Positions 46,335 through 56,492 of a DNA stretch of 64,000 bases are shown here, piece after piece. The translations under genes and the position numbers were made by a program. The DNA lies in assembly GCA_028023455.1 (NCBI GenBank), contig JAQFVV010012476.1, positions 2,587,820 through 2,651,819 of the forward strand. Reading direction: 5' to 3'. Below the pieces are notes generated by a model, which ran no database searches, was not told the origin of the DNA, and saw only the letters and a list, made by a program, of their open reading frames with translations. The stretch comes from Epiperipatus broadwayi (Eukaryota; Onychophora; Udeonychophora; Euonychophora; Peripatidae). The first letter of the stretch is position 1. The number at the start of each line of letters is the position of its first letter.

Positions 46335-46633
46335 ATATATGTACTGGATGTCTTTAGAAAAAATTAACTTTAAATATTCAAAATACATTCAACTATTAGT
46401 AATAGCCTCCCCTCTTTAAAAAATGTCAAAACTCAAGAATCTAAGGACCCAGGTTCGAATCCCATGCTAGTACTGTCACTGGTCAGGCCAGCAACACCTG
46501 AAGAAGAGGGGAGATTAATACCTCTCAATACGTTGTGCATATACTAACCTGTTCGATGTGTTATTATTAACAGTTGAATGTATTTGGAATATTTAAATAA
46601 AGTTAAATTTTTCTAGACATTCAATACATATAT
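46335..46633. mobile_element. TIR element (MITE) carrying a B-box segment
   Basis: Inverted termini of about 65 bp: ATATATGTACTGGATGTCT at the left pairs with the reverse complement at the right (ATATATGTATTGAATGTCT), and both continue through ACATTCAACT. Inside, GGTTCGAATCC (46452-46462) is a perfect B box. It splits the LINE esterase between blocks I and III. Confidence 0.75.
46425..46500 (+). repeat. tRNA-derived (B-box) segment inside the TIR element
   Basis: AGAATCTAAGGACCCAGG followed by the B box and TAGTACTGTCACTGGTCAGG matches 56226-56295 closely. No A box is seen 30-60 bases upstream, so it is the right half of a tRNA-related SINE rather than a promoter. Confidence 0.55.
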
Positions 46634-47429
46634 TAGATGACAGAAATAGTCCAATATAAAAATACAATTAGAACCCCATCATCACAAACCTTCAGGAACA
46701 CACTTTCTATTTTCCCTTGCAATTATAACTCCACATCCTTTAATCAGCGAGTCCCCTACCAAGACTGTCTCACAGTTTAATTTCCCTACTTCATCCGTAA
46801 CATTTTCTTCCACCTTCTGGACTTGCTTATTTACTTCTTCCTTATCGTTACTATTCATTAATCGCTTAATCAGCTCACACTTCATGTCTAACATTTTTAA
46901 TTTTACTTCTACATCCTTTACCTCTTCCTCAATCTTACTTATTCTTTGCCCAACTATCTCCATTGCACTCATCACTCACAATATATATACTCTATCTTCC
47001 TTAACTACATTTTCCTCCATCTTCCTTAAACTATCTACACTTAAAATCTATTTTTTCACATCTTTTATCATTTATACATGATCTAGACAACCATATATCT
47101 TTTACATCTTTCCTATCTTATTAACGCATATCAAATGGAAAACCTTATCACATATGGTATACCCTACCAATGTACGTCTAATTTCCTTCTGACCATCAAT
47201 ATATATACATTGTGGGATACAAACGCAATCCACATTTTTCAATTTCCCTACTCTATATTTAAATTTATGATTTTTCTATTACTCTTCAAACCTCTTTATA
47301 GAAAAGGATAAAACTTTTTTTTAAATGGTGATCGATAAACACATCCTTCCTACCGTTACACCTCAAACGTTAATCTTTTTCAAATAAATCACTTTAAATT
47401 AAAAAATGTTTCAATAGCGAACCTACTAA

Positions 47430-48125
47430 AAAGCAACTAATCTTACGTATGACTTAGTTTTAAAGCCTCCTTGCAGTAAACACATACACACAAAAAATAT
47501 TTTTCATTTTATATCTAAAATGGCATATCCAATCTTTTTTTCCCAAACGTTAGCAAAACTTTTCGATCTTTCCAAATACAATTAAATCTATCTGTTTGCG
47601 CTCCACCTTTCATTTCTCATCCACTCTCTAAGCAAATATTTTCTAGCTACAGAAATTTTTCCAGATGATATTAAAATATATACATAAAACTTTAACTTAT
47701 CTGTGGTACAAATCAACCACATCTGCAGAGAAATGAAGTTAAGGCTTGCGCTATTAATATATTTTATTGTAGCGCCCTCAAACATATATTTTCCAAAATA
47801 TTCTAGCACATGGTGTAAGGAGACAGTACTTACATTTTGAATAATATATAAATAAGAAGCCACAGATTTATCAGCTTATTGCTGGAAAAATTTTTAATAT
47901 ATCAATATCTTTGAAACCTTTTAAAGTTTTTTCAAAATTTTCAAGATGTAATAAACGTTTTACCATATATATTACGACATATGAAATATAATAGGAATCT
48001 TTTTATGAAAGTTTCTATAATCAATAAAATTTATAACTAGATGTTTAATGATACATTTCTGGCAAACATGATATGAAACTAAAGCATTTTGTTTTAGTTA
48101 ATTACTGTGAATCCATAAGGAAACG
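47430..48125. other. No gene recognised
   Basis: AT-rich flank between the LINE copy and the solo LTR. No family features. Confidence 0.4.
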
Positions 48126-48734
48126 AACTTTGTGATGGACTTGATTTAATGTTACTTACGAGAAACAACCAAATACACCTAATTCAAGTAACGATTACTC
48201 TCTTGCATAAAATTAAGATATCCCACTTACAGATACAAGATTTTATTAGTATGAAAAATAACAATTATTTATAAACAGAATTATCATTAGTTCTACTAGC
48301 GCCAGTAAGGCTTACAAAAATAATAATAAGACAAGTATAGTCTGTATAATTACCCTAGGTCGGTCTTTGGTACCTTCAGACCCGAATATCTGGTTTTCCT
48401 CCCATCGTTGGTCCTGTTCTGAATTCGCGCTACACTTTAGTCTCTCAGAAAGTCAGGACTCACACTAATCTGTCCTTTCTCTGCTAGATTATATCTACTT
48501 TTTGTTCTATTGTTTATTCCTTATCAATTTTAATCACCAAAATATTCTGGGTTTTTTTCTGAACTAATTAATTAAATTGTTCTATAGATTTTTAATCCTT
48601 CATTTAATTAATTATTTATTCGATCTTCCATCTTGTTTTATATTATATCTGCACTTACAACTGTGCCAATGTTATATCTGCAAGCCATACTGTGCGGTTA
48701 CCTAATAACGTTATACAATTCCCACACTGTTCTT

Positions 48735-48980
48735 TTCTGAGTGCTCTCCAACAAATTGGTCTGCAACGAAGCTCTCCAATGAATTGGTCTACAATGAATG
48801 CTCTCCAACGAATTGGTCTGCAATGAAGCTCTCCAATGAATTGGGCTGCAATCTCTCCGCTGAATTGGTCTGCAACGAATGCTCTGCAATGAATTGGTCT
48901 GCCACAAAGCTCTCCAAACGAATTGGTCTGCAATGAAGCTCTCCAATGAATTGGTCTGCAACAAAGCTCTCCAACGAATG
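48735..48980 (-). repeat. 28-29 bp minisatellite in the TRIM 3' LTR
   Basis: About eight to nine units, plus-strand form GCTCTCCAACGAATTGGTCT then GCAATGAA. The period of 28 or 29 keeps all minus-strand frames open, giving spurious peptides with repeated QTNSLES or CRPIHWRA. Confidence 0.9.
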
Positions 48981-49382
48981 CTCTCAATATCTCCGCTGTA
49001 GTCTCTTTCAGCTACACCCGTGAACTACATTTCCACTGGGCACTGATCATTAACCTTCAGCACTGACGTGAGATATCTCTACTTAAATACTGCTTGACTG
49101 CTCTCTACTGCTCTCTATGTTACACTGCTGGATGTTACCCAGTCTTCTTATCGCTCTCTGACAACTGCAATAATCAATCAATGCACTGACCAATAAGGTA
49201 ACGTCTCTTATCTAGAAACATTTGTAATTAGCCAATATTTTTAAGAATTGTCCATCGCCTTTACATCAATGCACTAATTACATTCCTCAGCTATCAGAGC
49301 GTGATCTAAAAACAGTCTTACGAATAAATTCTAGTTTTTTCTGGAGTGCACAAACATGTCTGCCATTTTACAAAACACTACA

Positions 49383-49649
49383 CACCTCCCTCCACTCCAG
49401 AAAAACCCTTGTTGCTATTCCTAATTTCCTGTAATTTCACTAAGAAATGTACGATTTAACTCTGCTGCCAAAACTTTTTCACCAGTGACCTTCAATGGTG
49501 ACTGCGCAAGCGTTTTATTTCCAAACTTTTCACTTCCGTTGTTAACGTTACTAATTGGGATTGACATTTTCACCCGGTTTCTTCATCTATGACTAAACTT
49601 GTAGTTCAATGTATTCGCTACTCCCAGGTTCCAAATGCGACTGCGCCAA
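49383..49649 (-). other. TRIM interior with primer-binding site and polypurine tract
   Basis: On the minus strand the primer site is at 49649-49637 and the purine tract at about 49400-49383. Nothing between them codes for a recognisable protein. Confidence 0.8.
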
Positions 49650-49749
49650 TGTTATATCCACACTTACAACTGTGCCAAGGTTATATCTGCAAGTCATACT
49701 GTGTTGTCAGCCAATAATATTATACAATTCCCACGCTGTTCTTTTCCAA

Positions 49750-49990
49750 CAAGTGCTCTCTAACGAATCGGTCTGCAATGAAGCTCTCCAATGAATTGGT
49801 CTGCAATGAATGCTCTCCAACGAATTGCTCTGCAATGACGCTCTCCAATGAATTGGTCTGCAATCTCTCCACTTAATTGGTCTGCAATGAATAATCTCCA
49901 ATGAATTGGTCTGCCAGGAAGCTCTCCAAACGAATTGGTCTGCAACAATGCTCTCCAACGAATTGGTCTGCAACGAAGCTCTTCAACGAA
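49750..49990 (-). repeat. 28-29 bp minisatellite in the TRIM 5' LTR
   Basis: Same repeat as in the other LTR, in the same place, with different point changes and a different number or order of variant units. Independent changes in the two arrays could date the insertion. Confidence 0.9.
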
Positions 49991-50588
49991 TGCTCTCAAT
50001 ATCTCTGCTGCAGTCTTATTCAGCTACACCCGTGAACTACATTTCCACTGGGCACTGATCATTAACCGCCAGCACTGACGCGAGATATCTCTACTTAAAT
50101 ACTGCTTACTCAATACTGCTTGACTGTTCTCTACTGCTCTCTATGTTACACTGCTAGATGTTACCCAGTCTTCTTATCGCTCTCTGACAACTGCAATGAT
50201 CAATCAATGCACTGACCAATAAGGTAACGTCTCTTATCTAGAAACATTTGTAATTAGCAAATATTTCTAGGAATTGTCGATCGCCATTACGTCAATGCAA
50301 TAATTAAATTCCTCAGCTATCAGAGCGCGATCTAAAAACAGCCTTACGAATAAATTCTAGTTTTTTCTGGAGTGCACAAACATGTCTGCCATTTTACATG
50401 ACCCTACATTTTACACCTTGCTTTTAATAAAATATTTTTATATGAAAAACCATTTGTAATTTCTAATTGTCATTTTTATTAAATCTACTCGTTTACTTTC
50501 ACATGTAATTATTTAACACTTTTAACTTCTGGAGTACACACAGTTTCAAACATATTTTCTCCTAATATTAATCGTACATAACAAACTT

Positions 50589-50867
50589 TTAGAAGATTTT
50601 TGGATACTAACGTTCCAGAGGACAACTTAGTGTGAGATTCATTGGTGATGTTATTATGTCGCCGTGGGTCTATCTTTTGGATCATGTAATGTTACGTGAT
50701 TGTGAAGGGTTTGCTGAATTTTTGTGTGTTTTTGGTTTATTGCTATCGCTTTGTTTGTAATAAAAGATAATTTTAATTGTGAGAAAGTACAGTGGTTCAC
50801 TGACATAAATTTTAATGCACTGCCTCTTCCGTCTACACGGATTTCTTTACTTCTTCGAAATGCATAC
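50589..50867. other. Spacer between solo LTR and gypsy-type element
   Basis: About 280 bp of non-repetitive sequence. No gene is seen. Confidence 0.4.
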
Positions 50868-51547
50868 TGTTAGGTTGTAGTACGATTAATATTAAGAAAA
50901 TACGTTTGAAATTGTGTGTACTCCAGAAGTTGAAAGTGTTAAATAATTACAGTAAAAGTAAACTAGTTGATTTAATAAAAACCAAAATTAGAAATTACAA
51001 ATGGTTTTCCATATATAGATTTTATAAAAGGCAAAAGGTAAAACAAGATGGAAGATCCGAATAAATAATTAATTAAACGAAGGAATAGAAATGTAAAGAA
51101 CAATTAATTAATTAGTTCAGAAATAATCCCAGAATAATTTAGTGATTGAAAATTGATAAGGAATAAACAATAGAACTAAAAGTAGATATAATCTAGCAGA
51201 AAAAGACAAGTCAGTGTGAGTCCTGCTTTTCTGAGAGACTTAAGTGTAGCGTGAATTCAGAACAGGACCAACGATGAGACGAGAAACAGATATTTGGGTC
51301 TGAAGGCACCAAAGACCGACCTAGGGTAATTATACAGACTATACCTGTCTTATTATTATTTTTGTAAGCCTTACAGGCACTAGTAGAACTAATGATAATT
51401 CTGTTATAAATAATTGTTATTTTTCATACTAATAAAATATTGTATCTGTAAGTGGGATATCTTAATTTTAAGCAAGAGAGTAATTGTTACTTGAATTAGG
51501 TGTATTTGGTTGTTTCTCAAAAGTAACATTAAATCAAGTACATCACA
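50868..51547 (+). repeat. 5' LTR of the gypsy-type element
   Basis: 680 bp, TG...CA ends. Matches the solo LTR in reverse along its length apart from the TRIM insertion, with scattered differences. Contains AATAAA-type signals near 51430. Confidence 0.88.
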
Positions 51548-51550
51548 ATT

Positions 51551-51566
51551 TTGGCGCAGTCAGGAG
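51551..51566 (+). promoter_or_regulatory. Primer-binding site
   Basis: TTGGCGCAGTCAGGAG lies three bases after the LTR. TTGGCGCAGTC is a common start for gypsy-type primer sites; the matching tRNA was not identified. The TRIM at 48641-50408 shows the same first eleven bases at this position. Confidence 0.7.
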
Positions 51567-51644
51567 AAAACCTGTTTTTCAAGCTTATGAAAGAAATATA
51601 CCGAACAGTAATTCAGAAGTCGGTAGAGTTGTTAAAGAATTAAA

Positions 51645-52862
51645 ATGTCGATAGGACAAGCTAATATATCGAAATTTGGGATAGATAATCTGCACAAATG
51701 GCCCTTTTATGTGCTTTAATTACAAAATTATTTTAAGTTAAATAGTATTATTGAAAATGACAGGAAAGTAGCAGCGTTATTATGTTTGTCAGGTAGAAAA
51801 GTTATTGAAATAGTAAACAAATTGTGTAATGGACAAGTTACAGATAGTAGTAACTACGATGACCTGGTTCAAAGACTAACAGATTATTTTAGCCCAAGAC
51901 CATCGAAGTGTTTAGCTAGGTTAAAATTGAGGAACCGCAAACAAGACAAACTCGAATCAATTAAAGAATATGATATTGTTTACGCCAATTAGCAAAGAAT
52001 TGTGAGTATGGCGACTTTGTGGAACAAATTTTTATTGACAAGTTATTATGGGGAATGAAGGACGATAAATTGCGTCAATCATTATTAAATGAAACTCAGA
52101 TAACATATGAAGGTGCTGTTCAAAAGGGAATAGTATACGAATCAGTGGTAGAACAAGCTTTAGCTTTTTCAAATAGAATGGAGGAAAACTCTAGGAATAC
52201 TATTTTTAAAATAGAGGAAAAGGATAAGGATTGTACTAAAGAAGGGAAAACTTTCAAAATAAAATGTTTTTGTTGTGGTAAAGTAGGTCATTTGTCTAAA
52301 AGCTGTAAAAGGAGGAACAAAAAATGTTACAATTGTGGGGGCAAAGGCCATTTAGCAGCAGTGTGCAAAAAACCTAAACGAAAATCTGAATATGGTAAAG
52401 ATCAGAAACAGTGGAAACCAGTAATTAAAAAAAATATCTTGAAAAATGAGCAGGATCAATTCATGCTAGAGATTAAGATAAGTAACAATAGAGTAGAAAT
52501 GGAAATAGATAGTGGCTCATGAATTTCGTTAATATCTATGAAATAGTGGAAGGAAATATCCACAGAGAGCCCTCAGCTTAAAATACAGAAAGCTAACATT
52601 AACGTTAGAGATGTCAATGGGAACCCGATCAAGTTAATTGGGAAATCAGAAGTAATAGTTGGTTTTAAAAATAAAAACTACAAATTATCTATATATTTAG
52701 TAGATAAAGATATTAATCCGTTAATAGGAAGAAACTGGTTTAAAGACTTAAGCATTAAATTTAATATAGCTAAAAAGGTCTGGGTAGAAAAAGAAATGAT
52801 AGAGTTATATCCGAATTTATTTATGGAAGATTTAGGTTTGATAAAATCAAATCCCATTGACA
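51645..52862 (+). pseudogene. Gypsy-type gag and protease (broken)
   Basis: ATG at 51645 opens gag, with an in-frame TAA at 51717 and a frameshift near 51990. The capsid-like part includes YFSPRPSK and FIDKLLWGMKDDKLR. Two CCHC knuckles follow: CFCCGKVGHLSKSC (about 52267-52308) and CYNCGGKGHLAAVC (about 52324-52365). The protease active site reads MEIDSGS (about 52500-52520) followed directly by a TGA. NPLIGRNWFKDL near 52710-52750 is the protease C-terminal block. Translation stops in several places, so the element is dead. Confidence 0.88.
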
Positions 52863-53445
52863 ATATTCTGGATCTAAACCTTGATGATCCAATGCTTTAA
52901 TCACTGAAGAAATATTTATAGAATCAAATGCCTTTTCATAATCTACAAATCCTAAGCATAATGGAAACTCATATTCATTTGTCCTTTCTATAACTTCTCC
53001 CAATACCTGAATATGATCTACTGTACTAAAACCACTTTTAAATCCAGCTTGTTCTCTTGGTTGGTGGGTGGGTTTCGAGCGGTTGTATTCTAGTAAAATT
53101 TGTATAAAACGATAAAAGACGATAGGTCTGTAATTTCAAATCTTCTTTTCCTTTTAAATATTAATATTAATACCATTCTTCAATCATCTGGACATCTTTA
53201 TCATTTAGACATTTAGAATATAACTGCTAAAAAAAATCTATTTCTTCCCTGCTTCTTATAATATATCAATTATAATTCCATCATTACCTGACTTCCTTCT
53301 TCATAAATTTAATTGAGTCTCCCTCCTCATTCAAAATTCTGGGAATTCAGAAAATATAATAGGTATAGAAGGTACTTGTTCTCTATTACTATATAATTTT
53401 TGATAGAAGTCTTCTACACATTTCATGATGTCATCTCTCTTCTTC
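52863..53445 (-). pseudogene. RTE reverse transcriptase fragment (3' segment)
   Basis: On the minus strand it starts KKRDDIMK, continues FYQKLY, NYRPIVFYRF, REQAGFKSGFSTVDHIQVLGE (within 53060-53000), and block A FVDYEKAFDSIN, and ends DHQGLDPEYC at 52863. It matches 20845-21450 of the first RTE copy. The 3' end is cut at the gypsy-type element. Confidence 0.85.
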
Positions 53446-53446
53446 A

Positions 53447-53866
53447 TCTTCAGAAACATTCTAATGAATTTAAATTAGAACTTACCAATCGGTTTCAAGT
53501 ATTAGTAGATTTTGAACAAGATTCAGATTTGAATGAAATTAATAGGAAAATAACTGATACCTTTTAAAAACCACAAAAATAGTGGTAGAAAAAGAGGAAT
53601 TGACCAATAAAATTTCTACTGAGACTAGAGAATTTATGAAGAAAAGAAGGAATATGAAGATAAAAAATGATGATTAAAAAGGATTGAATATCTCGAATTT
53701 TGTAAAATGGTGTGGAAAAGAGTTGAAAATGATATAAGAAAGTATAATTGTGAACTAGAAGGAAAGTGAGAAGAGAATAAAAGTCTAAAGAAAAAAAAAA
53801 TTTTGGTATTGGTAGGAAATTTATATCGAATAAGAAAAAGATTATTATAAAAAAGAGATTGGAATT
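53447..53866 (+). pseudogene. RTE linker fragment, inverted relative to its neighbour
   Basis: On the plus strand it starts FQKHSNEFKLELTNRFQVL and ends at AAAAAGAGAT. It matches 20404-20841 of the first RTE copy. Its end is the same point in the RTE where the minus-strand segment begins, so the two are adjacent parts of one RTE copy with the upstream part flipped. Confidence 0.85.
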
Positions 53867-55465
53867 ATAGTTCATATTATATAATATTCCGTTGTTGAAA
53901 CAAAAGGACAGAAGATAGAAAATTAAACAAAACATTAGATCACATTCTTATGTAGAAGTTGTTTAAGGGATAAAATTTCATAAGTCGTCATCATTGATTA
54001 TCTGTCTTGTACTGGGTGGGCTACTGTATGGTATGTTTTGCCTCTGTGGAAGATAGAAAATAAGATGAAAGAGTAAAAAAATTCAATATAAGTTGTAATC
54101 TTGTCCCAATGTAGTCAATTTATGGGCAACATGAATAGGGTTATACAGGTTGTCCCAACCTTCCTATCATTTAAAATGCTTGATAATAATACAGATTAGA
54201 TTGTGGTAGAATTATTCTGAAAATTGATCATATTACTAACATTAAGATTGGTCATTGTATACATGTATATAATAATTTATACATTGTTAGATTTCTAAAT
54301 CAGTCAGATTTCAAACAAAGAGTCATTTGTTACTAGTTTTTAGTGAGATATTTTATTTATTTTGTATGCATTGTTTTGCTACAACATCCATGAAAAACAC
54401 ATCTTTATTAAGAGTACTGATATTTAGTGTTTTCACATGATTCTAATGTTGGAAGTTTCTGAAAAATTTCTAAATAATTTTAGCATTGTGAATGTTACCA
54501 TATTAGAAATGTTTTTTATGAAGCCTGAAGCTTATATTTTATGTTGTATCATACTTCTAATAATACAAGCATAAATTTCATTCCCATTGGTAATTTTATA
54601 ATAAGTAGTCTAATTTGCAATGTATTCTTTTATTCTAATCCAGAACAATTTGTGTCCAATTATTAGTCATGCTTATAATAGATGGCTCTGAGATAAAATC
54701 ATTAGAATGGATTACTGCTTCCAATGTTGGTGTTGAAAATAAGTGCATGAGTTGGGAAGTGCTTCATTTTGTATTACTTATGCTATACTAAAGTTCAAGT
54801 TATCCATAGTTAACATAACTATGGCCCTTAAGATATGCAGTGATTGAAAGAGCAAAATCTCAATATTTATATATATAGAAATTATCTGGATTTAAAACCT
54901 TAGGTTGTTTGAAATTTCTAACCATTTACTGTAAAGTATAAAAGAAGTATATTGGTTACTGAATGTGTGGATGTTTATCCATTTTTCTAATTGAAAAAAG
55001 TCAATAGTCAAAAAACAAACCAGAGATTTGGAAGATATTGCTTTCAACTGTTTACTCAAATTTACAATAGATGATTCCCCTAGCTTATTTTCAACATTTA
55101 CTTGAGAGTAAATAAGAAGAATTGTGTGATGTTTTGAATAATATAAAGTTTAATGTGCTGCTAATGAATAAAAGCTATTATTTCTCTTCTTTACACTATT
55201 TAAGCAAATAATTGTCTATATAATAAAGTTGCAGTATCCACTTAATTACTTAATTTTGTTACAAATTCCCTTGTATACATTATATGTAATAGCTCACATT
55301 TTGTTGGTAAATTTTGGATTCAATAGAAAGCATATTGTTTAGAACTCTAAGTGTGCAAGAACTTTTCAACATAAAAATACGGGTACTCATCATTTAGACA
55401 GGCCAGCTTCTTGGTGCTGTTCTTGTCTGTTAAAAACACTATTATAACTATTTCAGGCCGACATT
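53867..55465 (+). repeat. Long direct repeat, unit 1
   Basis: About 1.6 kb matching 56493-58391 in the same orientation, from TTGGAATTATAGTTCATA to the TTGTCTGTTAAAAACAC block. The homologous stretch begins exactly where the inverted RTE fragment ends. It does not have TG...CA ends, so I do not call it an LTR. Content unknown. Confidence 0.88.
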
Positions 55466-55479
55466 GTACAGAGGGTGGT

Positions 55480-55535
55480 AAATAAAGAATTGGGTAGCAG
55501 TAGTAAAGTGCATGGATTATTTAGTATTATAAGAA
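55480..55535 (+). repeat. Arm fragment of the 5.7-kb hairpin MITE family
   Basis: GTGGTAAATAAAG..TTG and the GTAAAGT.CATGGA..ATTTAGTATTAT block match 5983-6033. Confidence 0.6.
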
Positions 55536-56210
55536 ACAAAATCCTAAAAACAAATCTTGGAAACATTAAAATCAACAAAGGAAAATATATTACACAGCCC
55601 TGATTACAATGTATATTAAATATATTATTGTTTTTAATCAGAGTATCATTCCAAATCAAAGAGTTGATGATCTAAATAGAATTCTGCACTCATAGAAATT
55701 TGCATTATGATGGAGTTGAAATAAAGACTACTGATAATGACCAAAATTTTGGAAATATATATCTACAACATAAAGAGTGTTCACCCTTCCACAAGGTTCA
55801 AAAATAAATAAAAAGCAGTCACTACTTTGCATGACAAGGGGTGTGGTGAAAATTATTGAGCTGTGACTATGGAGATGGAGATTCAGGTATTACTGACACA
55901 TCTAGCTTACTTGAAGAGTTAAAGTTTGTTCAGAAAATGTATGCTCAGTGAGAAAGTTCGGATTTGCTCTGAGATTACAAGAAAAATTACAGCTTTTGAC
56001 AGTGCTTGTTTGAGTTGATAGAAATGTAATTTGTGATATCGTTATAATCAGAATCCCTAAATTTCTTATATGCTTTATGATTATTTTTAATATTCGAATA
56101 GCCTGTCGTGTTCTAACACTTCTTTTCTAATACTTTTCTCATGTAATAGTAACTACATTCATATAGTTTATAGAATTATTATATGTATAAATGGTTAAAG
56201 CTTTATCTTA
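55536..56210. other. No gene recognised
   Basis: Sequence between the two long repeat units. No family features. Confidence 0.4.
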
Positions 56211-56225
56211 AAATTCAATAATCGA

Positions 56226-56295
56226 GAATCTAAGGATCCAGGTTTGAATCCCGTGTTAGTACTGTCACTACTCAGGCCAGCAACACTGAAAGATG
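56226..56295 (+). repeat. tRNA-derived (B-box) repeat segment, second copy
   Basis: AGAATCTAAGGATCCAGG with B-box-like GGTTTGAATCC (56241-56251) and TAGTACTGTCACT, matching 46434-46490. No TIR element surrounds this copy. Confidence 0.55.
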
Positions 56296-56492
56296 GGAAA
56301 ATAAACTTTTGTAATTTCTTTATTAAATGGATTTTCTTTCTCTAAAATATGCCAAATCCTTAATTATAGGCTTAACCAATAAAGCCAGTAATTACTTTGC
56401 TTATCAATATGGGAATTATTAATTGAAATGCAATATGTTGATTTTAGAGAACAATAGCAACAATAAATAACAGCAGATTTATATACAACCAC

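Larger units (their letters stand above)
45713..47240 (-). pseudogene. CR1-like ORF1: PHD-like finger, coiled coil, SGNH esterase
   Basis: N-terminal finger near 47230-47080: VCIPQC, YTICDKVFHLICVNK, YGC. Coiled coil: ISKIEEEVKDVEVKLKML, with heptad-like spacing (46950-46860). Esterase block I is VLVGDSLIKG near 46725-46755, with the nucleophile Ser in GDS. Block III is VMVGSNN near 46188-46208, and block V is DGLHIAKRG near 45925-45955 with Asp and His of the triad. All catalytic residues are visible, but a TIR element at 46335-46633 and frameshifts split the frame, so no active protein is made. Confidence 0.75.
41000..47420 (-). mobile_element. CR1-like LINE, copy 2 (minus strand, interrupted)
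   Basis: Same family as 2.03-5.69 kb and more complete at its 3' end. On the minus strand: PHD-like finger (about 47230-47080), coiled coil and esterase ORF1 (46975-45713), endonuclease (about 45650-44680), linker (about 44480-44340), reverse transcriptase (43640-42885, then 42320-41900), and zinc-finger-like end (41482-41039). Inserted elements lie at 42326-42780, 44857-45330 and 46335-46633. A long poly-A run and a 22-base G run also interrupt it. Frames are broken in many places. Confidence 0.8.
48641..50408 (-). mobile_element. TRIM-like LTR element nested in the solo LTR
   Basis: A complete small LTR element of 1768 bp. On the minus strand the 5' LTR is 50408-49650 and the 3' LTR is 49382-48641; both begin TGTAG and end ATATAACA or ATATAATA. 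The interior is only 267 bp. It opens with TTGGCGCAGTCGC, the primer-binding position (same start as in the gypsy-type element at 51551), and closes with the purine tract GGAGTGGAGGGAGGTG before the 3' LTR. TTTTA flanks it on both sides (48636-48640 and 50409-50413). The interior has no gag or pol, so it would need enzymes from another element. Confidence 0.92.
48131..50583 (-). mobile_element. Solo LTR of a gypsy-type family, with 5-bp target duplication
   Basis: On the minus strand the LTR starts TGTTATGTACG (at 50583) and ends CATCACA (at 48131). AACTT lies on both flanks (48126-48130 and 50584-50588), so a full target-site duplication encloses a single LTR: a solo LTR left by LTR-LTR recombination. 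Its sequence is the reverse complement of the 5' LTR at 50868-51547. It is enlarged by an inserted element at 48641-50408. Confidence 0.92.
50868..52862 (+). mobile_element. Gypsy-type LTR retrotransposon, 5' part
   Basis: 5' LTR (TGTTAGG...CATCACA), primer-binding position, gag with zinc knuckles, and the start of pol with a protease. It is cut off at about 52862 where an RTE fragment begins. No 3' LTR is found in the window. It is the same LTR family as the solo LTR at 48131-50583, in opposite orientation and 284 bp away. Confidence 0.88.

Noticed and set aside
48655-48987. Open frames of 60-110 codons on the minus strand in two or more frames (also 49707-49999)
   Set aside because: They are translations of the 28-29 bp minisatellite in the TRIM LTRs; the same repeat is open in several frames at once, which is not how a gene behaves.
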